The notes beneath the pieces are model-generated. The model worked only from the letters and a program-made list of their open reading frames with translations, made no database searches and was not told the DNA's origin. A DNA stretch of 64,000 bases from Chlorokybus atmophyticus (taxonomy: Eukaryota; Streptophyta; Chlorokybophyceae; Chlorokybales; Chlorokybaceae). Shown here one piece after another: positions 46,600 to 56,739 of this stretch. Numbering within the stretch: position 1 is the first letter of the stretch; each line of letters opens with the position of its first letter. The DNA lies in the NCBI GenBank assembly GCA_009103225.1, contig RHPI01000810.1:1614132-1678131 (forward strand). The letters run 5' to 3'. Made by a program: the position numbers and the translations under genes.

Positions 46600-47560
46600 A
46601 GCTCCAGCAGCCATACCATGCTGTTCTGGTCCATGACGCGGCTAAGCAGCTGGCATTGCTGACTATTTGTCATCGACGAGCCCGTGATGCTGTTGGGGAA
46701 GAATCCCATGGCGCGTTCACGTTCGCGTGCGTTGGGTTCCTCCAGCCTGTTGGTGGTCGCATCGAACACCATCTTGTCACCACCGTTCCAAAATGCGTAG
46801 GAGCCTGGGTAGGACACCAATGTGGGGAGTGCGCGACGGGGTTGACCGGGCTGATTGCACGGGTAGAAGTGGTGGTGGTCATGACGCAGCACAGGTTGTG
46901 CTGTGCGGCTAGGGTCAAGGATGTCATCGACCAGCAGGTTGCGCGGCCAAGCGCTGCGCGTGTATTCTGCGGTCATGAGTTCCTCCACGGTGGCCAACGG
47001 TGACACTGTAAGTCAACAAGCCACTACTATAGGTAGTGCTGTTTACACAGTTCTTTGCATGAGTGGAAGTGGTGGTGGTCATGATGCAGGACAGGTTGTG
47101 CTGTGCGGCCGGGGTCAAGGATGTCATCGATTAGCAGGTTGCGCGGCCGAGCGCTGCGCGTGTATTCTGCGGTCATGAGTTCCTCCACGGTGGCCAAGTT
47201 TGTCCACTTGGCACGTACACAATGTGCGCGCGAGCCATGTCGTGCAGCGTTCACCTTGAGTGGGTGCCCCAAAATGGAGCAAACTTGTTGGTAGCTGGAG
47301 GCCACGTGCGGACGCTTGTCGTCCTTTGAATGCACATTTTCAATGATGTATCCCAGGGGTCTGGAGATCTGGTGGTGTTGAAGGAGGTGGATGATTCATC
47401 AACTCCCAAAACAGCTCTGAGCGAGGGTGTTTAAAGGCCTTGCCCCTTGCCTGCCCTGGAGTGCCCTTGGCATTCCCATCCAGCTATTAATAGGTTGACG
47501 TTGCCGAGGGACAGTAGGTGATCTTCAGTGATCAGCCGGATGTCTTGTGGCAACGCTTTG
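46600..47560 (-). pseudogene. C5-cytosine DNA methyltransferase-like domain inside element 2
   Basis: Signatures in order on minus: VNLLIAGWECQGHSRAG (motif IV; catalytic Cys at 47470-47472, Pro of PCQ replaced by Glu), PRSELFWELM after a frameshift, GYIIENV (motif VI, ENV at 47333-47341), HGSRAHCVRAKWTNL (position of motif VIII), NARERERAMGF (motif IX-like, near 46720) and LLSRVMDQNSMVWLL (motif X-like). The spacing and order follow Dnmt3/Dcm-type enzymes. Motif I was not recognised, and two frameshifts plus a 136-bp duplication break it. Methyltransferase capture by LTR retrotransposons is known from charophyte algae and dinoflagellates. Assignment rests on motifs read by eye. Confidence 0.72.
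46863..47197. repeat. 136-bp direct duplication around a 67-bp filler
   Basis: 46863-46998 and 47062-47197 are near-identical (GTGGTGGTGGTCATGA ... TCCACGGTGGCCAA). The 67 bp between them (47001-47067) match the reverse complement of 35736-35800, including GTCAACAAGCCACTACTATA. It duplicates part of the methyltransferase-like region. Confidence 0.85.
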
Positions 47561-47959
47561 AGGCTGCCTTGCAACGCCGAGAGGGGTAGTTGACGTGAAT
47601 ACCTTGCGTGCAATCATCTCGTCCGACCAGATGCCAGACTTGGCAGCTTAGTAGCACATCTTAGAGTCGAACTTGACGATGAAGTTCTCCAGATTGGTGG
47701 TGCCGAGGCGGCTAAGAAGTACAAAGCATGGGTGTTGCCAAGGGCCTCCATGTCGTCGATATCGTTGTCGACTATGTGTGAATGGCAATGGTGACCTGGA
47801 GGGGAGTGACGCGAGCTGTGTGACAACGATGGACGGGAACCGTAGCTGCTGCCGAAATCCTCTGCACCGTAGCTCAATTATCGATTGTCGGAGAGGCACC
47901 GGTCGAAATGGCCCCCCAACAGTTCGGCCTTGCCCTCAACTGAAAATGGAGATCCAGCT

Positions 47960-49751
47960 ATAACTTAATTTGGGATCCGCAAGTAAGCAACGAATCGGAT
48001 TTTGCATTGTTACCTATTGCAGCCACAACTTAGTTTGATATTTGGCTGCCATTAAGGTCAAGTAGTTGGTGTGCATTAAGTTCGGTATCCGTCTTTTTTG
48101 AACTTAGCTTTGTTCACATCCTGTACTATTTTCTTATTGGATCATGTATTAAGGGGATCAAACTTAATGCGTGATCTAACCCCAAAATATTAATGTTGGC
48201 CGCAGTTCGCGGCAAAAACCCAAAAAGTCGCATTGCTGCGGGATTTGCGACCACGTTGCCGGATTTTAAACCTTTGGGGATGCGTCTGTCGGGTTTGCAA
48301 GCAACGACCTACGACCTAAACTCTGACCGACTAGAATACAATGACATAAGACACGCCGAATGGCGAGTATAAGTAATATCACATTTTTTAGCTGTCGCAA
48401 GAATTGTTGGACGGACTGCATCCATGGATATAGTGGTTGTACATATATATGTTTATATATATGTACATATACGTATGCATATACAATATATATATATATA
48501 CATGTATATACATCTATAGGCCGGTAGCCGTTTATGTATATATGGCTACCGGTACCTGTGTTTGCATTCGTAACACATAATGTGAAGGCAATTATGGGGA
48601 TGTAGGTGACTTGTGGATGACGAATGTGTTAGACCTGCCGTCCCGTCCAATCGCAGCGCTTTATAACCGGCAGATGTTTGCATTAAGCCTTGCGTCACCT
48701 GTTTTGGCAAGGTTTATAATGGTGAGTTGGGGAAATCTTTAACTCATGCATGAGTACTAGCACATATGTGCTGGTACTAATCATAACGCATGCAAGTAGC
48801 AGCCTTCTACATGTGCTTGCCCCGTGGCCTGCTATTAGCAGGCCGCGGGGCAGGCCATAGATAGGCTGCGGGGTTGATCTTGGCAATAATGAGGTTATAA
48901 AATTATTAGGGTTTGTATCGGTGCAAAGTAATGATCATAACACACACCTTGTTAAGCATACATTAATGTATTATTTATGGAATCGATCACAACGCTCATG
49001 ATGTGTATGGCTTTAACATGCAGCGACTATGCAATTTTATACCGTGGCCGCGTCCTCAATTGCGTTGGGGAGTATAGTCACATAATTAATGACTTTGTTA
49101 CAACTGTAATCACAATTTCCACATGCCTTTCTCACAATATAAACCTTTAATTACGTCAACGCCAAATCCTCAATGTTGTTGAGGATTCGGCTTACGATCG
49201 TCACCGGCGGAGTGCTGTTTGTGACAGATTGTAACAATATTGTAGCTACAGTCATAACATATATACGGATCCGCCGTAAAGTTTATGAAATCCGCAATTT
49301 ATGTCAGGCTCCGTCCATTACAAAGTTGCGAATTCAGCCTGACTTGCCGAAACCAATTTCTACCAGTGAGGTTAGAGTGCAGCCAACTGGACTGGTTGCT
49401 GAAGCTTCTCACCGTGATGGGGACTGAAGACAAGTCCGCCGTGAGGGAGTTGTATCTCTGTGCAAGCTGGGGACCCACTCATGCGTACGCACGATGGGGA
49501 CGTTGACGCATCTAGAGTGTGTATGCTCCAGTATTATCTCACCTACAAAGTCACCTCACACGCTAGTAAAAAATTGCGCTATGTGCGAGCAAATAACAAA
49601 CACTACGATGTCGCAACTAGTCTGACGGCAATAATGCTCGCAGCACAGATGCCAGACACTCATAAGCAAGGGGTCGATACCATTAATTAACAAGCCATCT
49701 GTGTCGATACTGTGATCACAGTTCCTTGTACCGAGGTCAATAATGGGGTTC
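47960..49751. other. AT-rich intergenic spacer with hairpins
   Basis: About 1.8 kb without genes. It holds a TATA-rich microsatellite (48435-48510), an inverted repeat CCGGTAGCC/GGCTACCGG at 48521-48552, a 16-bp-arm hairpin at 48819-48851 and TTAGGGTTT at 48906. Confidence 0.55.
48819..48851. repeat. Hairpin with 16-bp arms and 1-nt loop
   Basis: GCCCCGTGGCCTGCTA, loop T, TAGCAGGCCGCGGGGC. There is a single T/C difference, which is a G-U pair in RNA. No poly-T follows directly. Confidence 0.8.
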
Positions 49752-50350
49752 CGTAACGGTCGACAAATTTCATGATTTCATGACCTTTTAAGCCTTATTT
49801 GTTAAGTATCATGTTTTCATGACTTGTGGCAGATATCGGTGAGTCTTCCGCAGATATCGACCGGCCCCAAATACCTACCTAGCGCCAAATAGTATAACTT
49901 TGCCATATAGGCATCTTTTGAGGAGTTTCTTGGTGCGTAGAAAAGGTCAAAAAGTGTACTACAAGTTTCGACAAGAATATCGTAGCTTCTAATTCTGTCT
50001 AGCTCGAGAAAACGTCTGGACAGTAACATGTGCAGACTGGTAGGTATGAGAAGGACATTTCACTTTGTGTAATACAACCTTTAGCTCCCTAGTTGCTTGT
50101 GTGCAAGCTTGGTGGTGGTTAGCAGAGGTTGCTAGCGTGTGTCTACTGGTGTATGCTTGCTTGCTGCGTGACAATCCAATGCGCTACACAAGTCGGTGTG
50201 TAGCTTCGAGCGCATGCGCGTGTGTACACGAGTGGCGGGGCGCGCGTGTGCTTGGCAAAGGGGGCAAGGTTCCGGTGTGGATACCGTGTCTTAATGAGAG
50301 GGTTGTTGATTAGACCAACTCACAGGTGACAAGGCACGAGCACTGTCACA
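49752..50350 (+). repeat. 5' LTR of element 3
   Basis: 599 bp, CGTAACGG (mutated TGTAACAG) to GTCACA. It is followed by a decayed primer-binding site near 50351. Confidence 0.85.
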
Positions 50351-50443
50351 ACTAGCATCGGAGCACGGTTTACAAAGGTGAGAGAGAGAAAGTTTGAGTG
50401 TTTACACTTTTACTTTGTAAGCGGAGTGTAATGTATTGGTGGA

Positions 50444-53400
50444 GATGGAGGATGTCCGTGTTGAGGAGCTTCAAGGTGTAATCCTAGCACTGCGAGAAGA
50501 GCTTCATCATATGCAAGTGGCTGCACAAGCACAACGCGAGGCGTACGAATGCACGCACGAGTTCCCATGGTGTCAAGCTCGCGTGTGCATTTGAAGGTGC
50601 CAAAGCCAAAGCCATTCAAGGGTTAACGAGATGGAGATGCAATAGATGAGTGGGTCTTTTTCTAATGTCTTCTTGGTTGAAGCTTACGGAGGTACCCGCG
50701 CATCTACATGTAGAGGTGGCGGCAACGTTGCTCGAAGGAGCTGCGCTTGTATGGTGGAGGCATTGGTGTACGCGTGTTGCAAGGGGGTTGGCCACACCAT
50801 TGTCTACACTGGAAGAGTTGGTAGCAAAGGTCAGGCATCAATTTCTTCTTGTGAAAAGCGTGAAGGCCGCGCGCGATCAACTTGCGACGCTTGTGCAAAC
50901 CAAGTCGATGATGGCGTACACAGCTGCGTTTCAACGTTTGGTGATGTCCATTCCCAACATGACCGAGGAGGAGCAGCTGGACAGGTACACCCATTGTTCA
51001 AAGCCTCTTGATCGTAAGGAAGTGGAGCTTAATGACCCAAAAACGCTAGCCGAGGCGATACACATTGCGGAGCGTCTGGATGCGTTGTATTTTAAGACAA
51101 CGACATCAAACTTTGATTGGAGGCGTGACTGTAAACACGGGCCAAGCAACGGGGCAAGAGGAGGCTTTGCGCTTGTTTGAAGGGGCAGAGAGTCGGCTTT
51201 TACACCCACATATGAGCATGGGGCTAGCTCAGGACCTACACCAATGAATGTGTGTGCAATCGATGTGCGCAAGGGTACGAGAAGGTCTACTGAGCGGCGT
51301 CCAGCTGGTGCTGTGCGTATGTGTTACGTGTGTGACTCCACTGTACATCTGGCCTTCAACTGTCCAAGGAGAGCGCGAGGAGATGCTCCTGGACAAGTAA
51401 AGTGTCGCAACATCGTGGACGCAATGGAGCAAAACGGCGTGCGGCAGGGAAATGATTGCCCTCAATTGGTGCAGAGGCTACTACTGAGGATGGCAAGAAG
51501 AAGCCTCAAGCATGCCCGAACTATCCAACGCGTTGCTCAAGCCAGGAGACTCATGACCACAGAGGCATGGTAACGATGTATACTGCAATGGTGGTGAGTT
51601 ATGCTAGTAAAGAAGCATGAAATTATTTTAGAGTCTGAGCACGCATTTGAGACGGTGGAGGAAGATGGAGAGAGTGCAAGTCGATGATTGACAGTGGAGC
51701 AAAAAGCAATTTTATGGCGGAAGTTGTTGCACGACGATTTGGATGGCTCTCGCCGTTGCGTGGAGGAGAAGTCAGGCTCACTGATGAAAGAGAACCTTTC
51801 GGGGCTGAAGGAACGTCATTCATGACCAAAGAGGTGCAAATCCGCATTGGTCAAGTGAGTGAGCGTATGCAATTTTGCTGCATCACATTAAAGAACAGGT
51901 TCAATGGAGTTTTGGGTCTATCGTGGCTACATAAGCACAGTCCAAGCATCGATTGCAGGCGACACATGCTCACCATTTGTGGAGAGACCATACATGGCTT
52001 ACGCAATTGCTACATAAAAGCTGAAGACCACCCCAACGACGACGGCATGGGGCGGCTGTGCAGCTGCGTCGAGACGATGCAGGGCGATCACGGCAAATGA
52101 CATGCAAGCATTGCGGGAGTGGTCTGCGGAAGAGGTAAACAGCCCGGTATGTTTGCGATTCCTCAAGTGTCATACGTGGAGTTAAAGAAGTTGCTATCCC
52201 AACGAAAGTCGAAAGGTGCATAGTTGTGCGTGGTGCGTGAGAAAGCGATCAAATCAGCACATTAGACCGTCGGTAAAGGGAGGCTACAACAGACCCCGAG
52301 GTGTGTGAACTCTTGAAAGGATTCAAGGACATCATGGTGGACGAGCTACCACCCGGTCTACCACCTCCAAGATGTAGACCATGTGATAGAGTTTGTTGAG
52401 GGCGTACATAAACCACCGTACCGGCCCGTATACAAGTTGTCACCTTTGGAGCTTGAAGAGGCGGAACGACAAGTGGCGGACTTGCTCAAGCGTGGCTACA
52501 TTTAGCCTAGTAAGTCTCCATATGGTGCACTTATCTTTTCTCGTGAGCAAGAGAACGGTGGACTACGCATGTGTGTGGACTACCGCGCTCTCAACAACAT
52601 TACGAAAAAGAAATGATGAGTTGCTGGAACAGTTACAAGGTGCGCAATACTTTACAACACTTGATCTTGCGGGGGTTTATCACCAGATCCGCATTGCACC
52701 GGAAAACGTGGCGAAGACTGCGTTTAATACATCTTACGTTCGCTACGAGTGGGTGGTGATGTCTTTTTGCGCTACAAACGCACCGGCAACGTTTTACAGC
52801 CTGATGAACGGAGTCTTTGTTGACTTGATTGGCAAGGGAGTGCTCGTCTACCTCAACAACATTTATGTGTAGTCAAAGATAAAACAGGAGCATAAGACAC
52901 GGTGCGTGTTACAGCGTTTAGAAGAGTATAAGTTGTATGCTCAGCTGGAGAAGTGCAAGCTTTGGCTTGAAGAAGTGGAGTACCTTGGCCATATTGTGTC
53001 GCATGAAGGGATCAAGCTCGACCCAAGCAAGATTCAAGCAGTGCGTTGGCCAGCCCCGACCAATGTAGAGGAGGTGAAGTCATTTTGGGGCCTTGCCATC
53101 TTTTATCGCAAATCTATTAGGGGATTTTCGCATCTTGCGGCACCTTTAAACACCCTTCTCAATAAAGAAAAGCCTTGGAGCTGGTCTGCAAGCAAGGAGC
53201 GTGCATTTTTTACATTGAAGTAGGCATTAACGAAGGCACCAGTCTTGCTTCACCCTGACATGCAAAAGCCCTTCGTTTTTGCTTGTGACGCGTCAGACAC
53301 AACAATAGGAGCTGTTTTGCAGCAAGACCACGGCAACCGCCTTCAACCAGTAACGTTCTTTAGTAAAAAAATGAGTGATGCGCAGCTTGACTACCCCGTG

Positions 53401-55128
53401 CACGAGAATGAGCTGTTGGCGCAAGTAATGGCACTACGACAATGGCGTTATTTCTTAGAAGGCAAGAAGTTCATGCTTGAGACGGATTATTCTCCACTGA
53501 GATACTTACAAACACAGCCTCATTTAAGTCGAGACAAGTACGATGGTTAGAGTTCTTTCAGCTTTTCGACTTGACATCAAGTACAAGCCAGGTACGTCCA
53601 ATAGTGTGGCCGATGCATTGAGTCAAGTGATTGCGGTGGAAATCCTCGCGTAAGTGTAGCCTGAATGGGTAGACCAGATACGGGACGTGTTGCATGAAGA
53701 CGTGGAAGGAAGAAGCAAGATGCAAGAGTTGGTTTAAAAGGGTCCGAATTGAAACGATCACTAGGCATTGAAGGACGGACTTCTTTGGCACCACAGGCGC
53801 ATGTACATCCCTAACATCCAACAGATGAGGGAACGTTTGATGAAGGAAGCGCATGATGTTCCCATTGCTGAACCCCAAGGGCTCGAGAGGACAATGGCAA
53901 GCTTGAAGCGTCGTTTTTATTGGCGGGAGATGCATAGAGACGTGCGCGACTACATAGCCTTATGCGACACTTGTCAAAGAGTAAAGGCCAGCAATTAGAA
54001 GCCAGTTGGGCTACTGCAACCGCTACCAATATCATTATCCAAGTGGGAGCAAGTCATCATGGACTTTCTTATCGGACTACCAAAGACACGTGACGGGTAT
54101 GATGCAATGTCGGTGTTCGTGTACAAAACAAGTAAAATGGTGCGCTTAGCTCCATGTCACGAGGATTGCACTGCACCGGAGGTTGCACAATTGTTTTGAA
54201 GCATGTCTTTCGCTCATATATCTTATAAGAGAGTATCGTGACGGATCGCGACCCAAGATTCACAGGTAAGTTTTGTGAGACGCTGCACAGTGCGTCAGGC
54301 ACTACATTAAGGTTCAGTACATTATTCCATCCGCAAACGGATGGCCAACAAGAGCGCGCAAATCGCGTGGTTAAAGACATGTTGCGATGCTACGTGAATG
54401 CATGATATCAGATAATTGCGGAATTACTCGAAGTGGCGGAATTCACAATGACCAATCACAAGAACGCAATCACCGACGCCACCCCCTTTCCGATAAATTA
54501 TGGTTAGCATCCATTGACGCCGTTGACAACATGGGTATGTGCATGTTGAGGCGGCGGGTGACTTCTTGAAGACATGTGCTGACATCACCAAAGCGGCTAG
54601 AGGAGCTGTGTTAATGCGCAAAATAGGCAGAAGCAGTACGCAGACGCACATCGCCGGCACGTTACACAAATGAAGGTGACATGGTAATGCTTTTTGCGAA
54701 GAACTTGCAGGTACGCGCTGGAGTTTGCAAGTTCATTGAACGCTGGCTTGGACCATTTAAAGTCATCAAGGTGATTTCGGACGTCGCGTACAAGTTGCAA
54801 CTACCTGAGACTATGCACATCCACCCTGTCTTTCATATATATCCCTGCTGAAACCATATCGAGGAGAACTACCATTGCGTCCATCGCCTGAGTTGGCTAC
54901 AAACAATCATGTGGAATATGAATGGAGGACATTGTGGAGGAGAAACTGGTGCGCAACGTGCGCAAATACTTAGTGAAGTGGAAGGGCTACCCTATGCATA
55001 AGGCCACTTGGGAACCGGAGGAGCATCAGGCGAATGCACAACAAGTTTTGCAAGCGTATTTGCAACGACGATCAGGACAACCTCGCGAGCTTCGAGGACG
55101 AAGCTCACATACGGGGGGACGAGTGTAA
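50444..55128 (+). pseudogene. Gag-Pol remnants of element 3, including aspartic protease and chromodomain
   Basis: In order: gag (LHVEVAATLLEGAALVWWRH at about 50700; PNMTEEEQLDRYT), CCHC knuckle remnant (CYVCDSTVHLAFNCPRR, 51322-51372), protease with MIDSGAKSNFMAEVVARRF (51684; DSGA active site) and LGLSWLHKHSPSIDC, reverse transcriptase whose YLDD has become YLNN (52849-52860), RNase H (FVFACDASDTTIGAVLQQDH), integrase zinc domain (LKRRFYWREMHRDVRDYIAL) and a chromodomain ending the frame (VRKYLVKWKGYPMHKATWEP, 54922-55128). In-frame stops occur, for example, near 52503, 52870, 53222 and 53998. It cannot make a working polyprotein. Confidence 0.88.
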
Positions 55129-55786
55129 CAGTCGACCTCACAATTCATGATTTCATGACCTTTTGGGCCATATTTGTCAATAGCCATGTTTTCATGACTT
55201 GTGGCGGATATCGGTTGTGAGTGTTTCGCAGATATCGACCGGCCCCAGGACCGATGTAGAAGACGCCGGAAAACGGAGGGCCAGTCGAGAAGGACTCGAT
55301 TTTTGAAAGGGCCTGGCGCTAATTAGTATAACTTTGCCATATGGGCATCTTTTTAGGAGTTCCTTGGTGCGTAGGAAAGGTTTAGAAATGTACTACAAGT
55401 CTTTACAAGGATGTCTTAGCTTCTGATTCCGTCTAGCTCGAGAAAACGTCTGGACAGTAGCATGTGCACACTTGTAGGTATGAAAAGGACATTTCACTTT
55501 GTGCAATACAACCTTTAGCTCCCTAGTTTTTTGTGTGCAAGCTTGGTGGTGGTTAGAAGTGGTTGCTAGCGTGTGTCCACTGGTGTGTGCTTGCTTGCTG
55601 TGTGACGATCCAATGCGCTACACAAGTCGGTGTGTAGCTTCAAGCGCATGCGCGTGCGTACGCGAGTGGCGGGGCGCGCGTGTGTGCTTGGCAAAAGGGG
55701 CAAGGTTCCGGTGTGAATACCGTGTCTTAGTGAGAGGGTTGTTGATTAGACCAACTCACAAGTGACAAGGCACGAGCACCGTCACA
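55124..55786 (+). repeat. 3' LTR of element 3
   Basis: 663 bp, TGTAACAG to GTCACA, alignable along its length with the LTRs of element 1. Confidence 0.88.
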
Positions 55787-55899
55787 GGTTCTTTACTATT
55801 AAGTACCGAAACATTTCAGACGGTAATCGCTTTCGACATGATCTTTATTCTTACTGTACGCCAATGATAGACCCCAACTACCACAAGCAACTATGGTAT

Positions 55900-56162
<263 letters not shown>

Positions 56163-56739
56163 CAGCTCAAGCGGGATTCAGTGCTGGAGATGGGGTCCGC
56201 GCCCACACCCTACCCGTTACGCGCACCGCTGCGATAGGCAATTCAACCAGAGATAGTTCTAATATCGGGCAGGTGCGTACAACTGCCATCCACATGCTGC
56301 CCGCTCATCAGAAAAGATTGAGGTAAGCATTGCATACATGCGCCGGCTCACACTTATGCATTTAAGTAGGCTTGCGTGTGCACGTACTCGTAACCACATG
56401 CGGACGCATGCAGCCGCATAAGCACATGCAACTGCATGCGCACATATGTATGCCTTCACGCATGCATGCAGACACGTGCACGCATGCATCAACATGTGTT
56501 TTCGGCAGAGGACACATGCTTCGCTCCCACCTACTTGTTTTCGGCCTTTGCAGCCTGGCAAATGGTGCTTTGGACTGAGCACAAACCGAACAATCTGTGC
56601 CATCCCATAGTAAGTGACAGCTTGCAAGTGTTCTGTGTCAGGCATTAGCGACACACGCAAGGACATAGACACCAAGTTCTCGTCCTTGCGTAGCATGCAT
56701 GTGGGCAACATGCTGATGCTGCTCTGCTGTTGTGATACG

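Larger units (their letters stand above)
43124..47900 (-). mobile_element. Element 2: decayed Ty3/gypsy element with methyltransferase-like and PHD domains
   Basis: Read on minus: gag-like start (47900-47630), C5-cytosine methyltransferase-like region (about 47560-46600), reverse transcriptase (46280-45500), RNase H (45420-45000), integrase (44911-43679) and a PHD finger (43657-43286). Several stops and frameshifts break it, so it is not functional as a single protein. LTRs were not found: the low-coordinate end is cut at element 1 and the high-coordinate end fades out near 47960. Domain order places the methyltransferase upstream of reverse transcriptase in the same direction, as an integral part of the element rather than a host gene. 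Confidence 0.82.
49752..55786 (+). mobile_element. Element 3: decayed Ty3/gypsy chromodomain element with target duplication
   Basis: 6035 bp on plus. The 5' LTR is 49752-50350 and the 3' LTR 55124-55786; the 5' copy has lost its first T and has deletions. Both sides carry the 5-bp target duplication GGTTC (49747-49751 and 55787-55791). A polypurine tract (ACGGGGGGACGAG) precedes the 3' LTR. It is a relative of element 1 in the opposite direction, with the same domain order and many shared phrases, but it also keeps a protease. Many stops and frameshifts make it non-coding. Confidence 0.92.
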
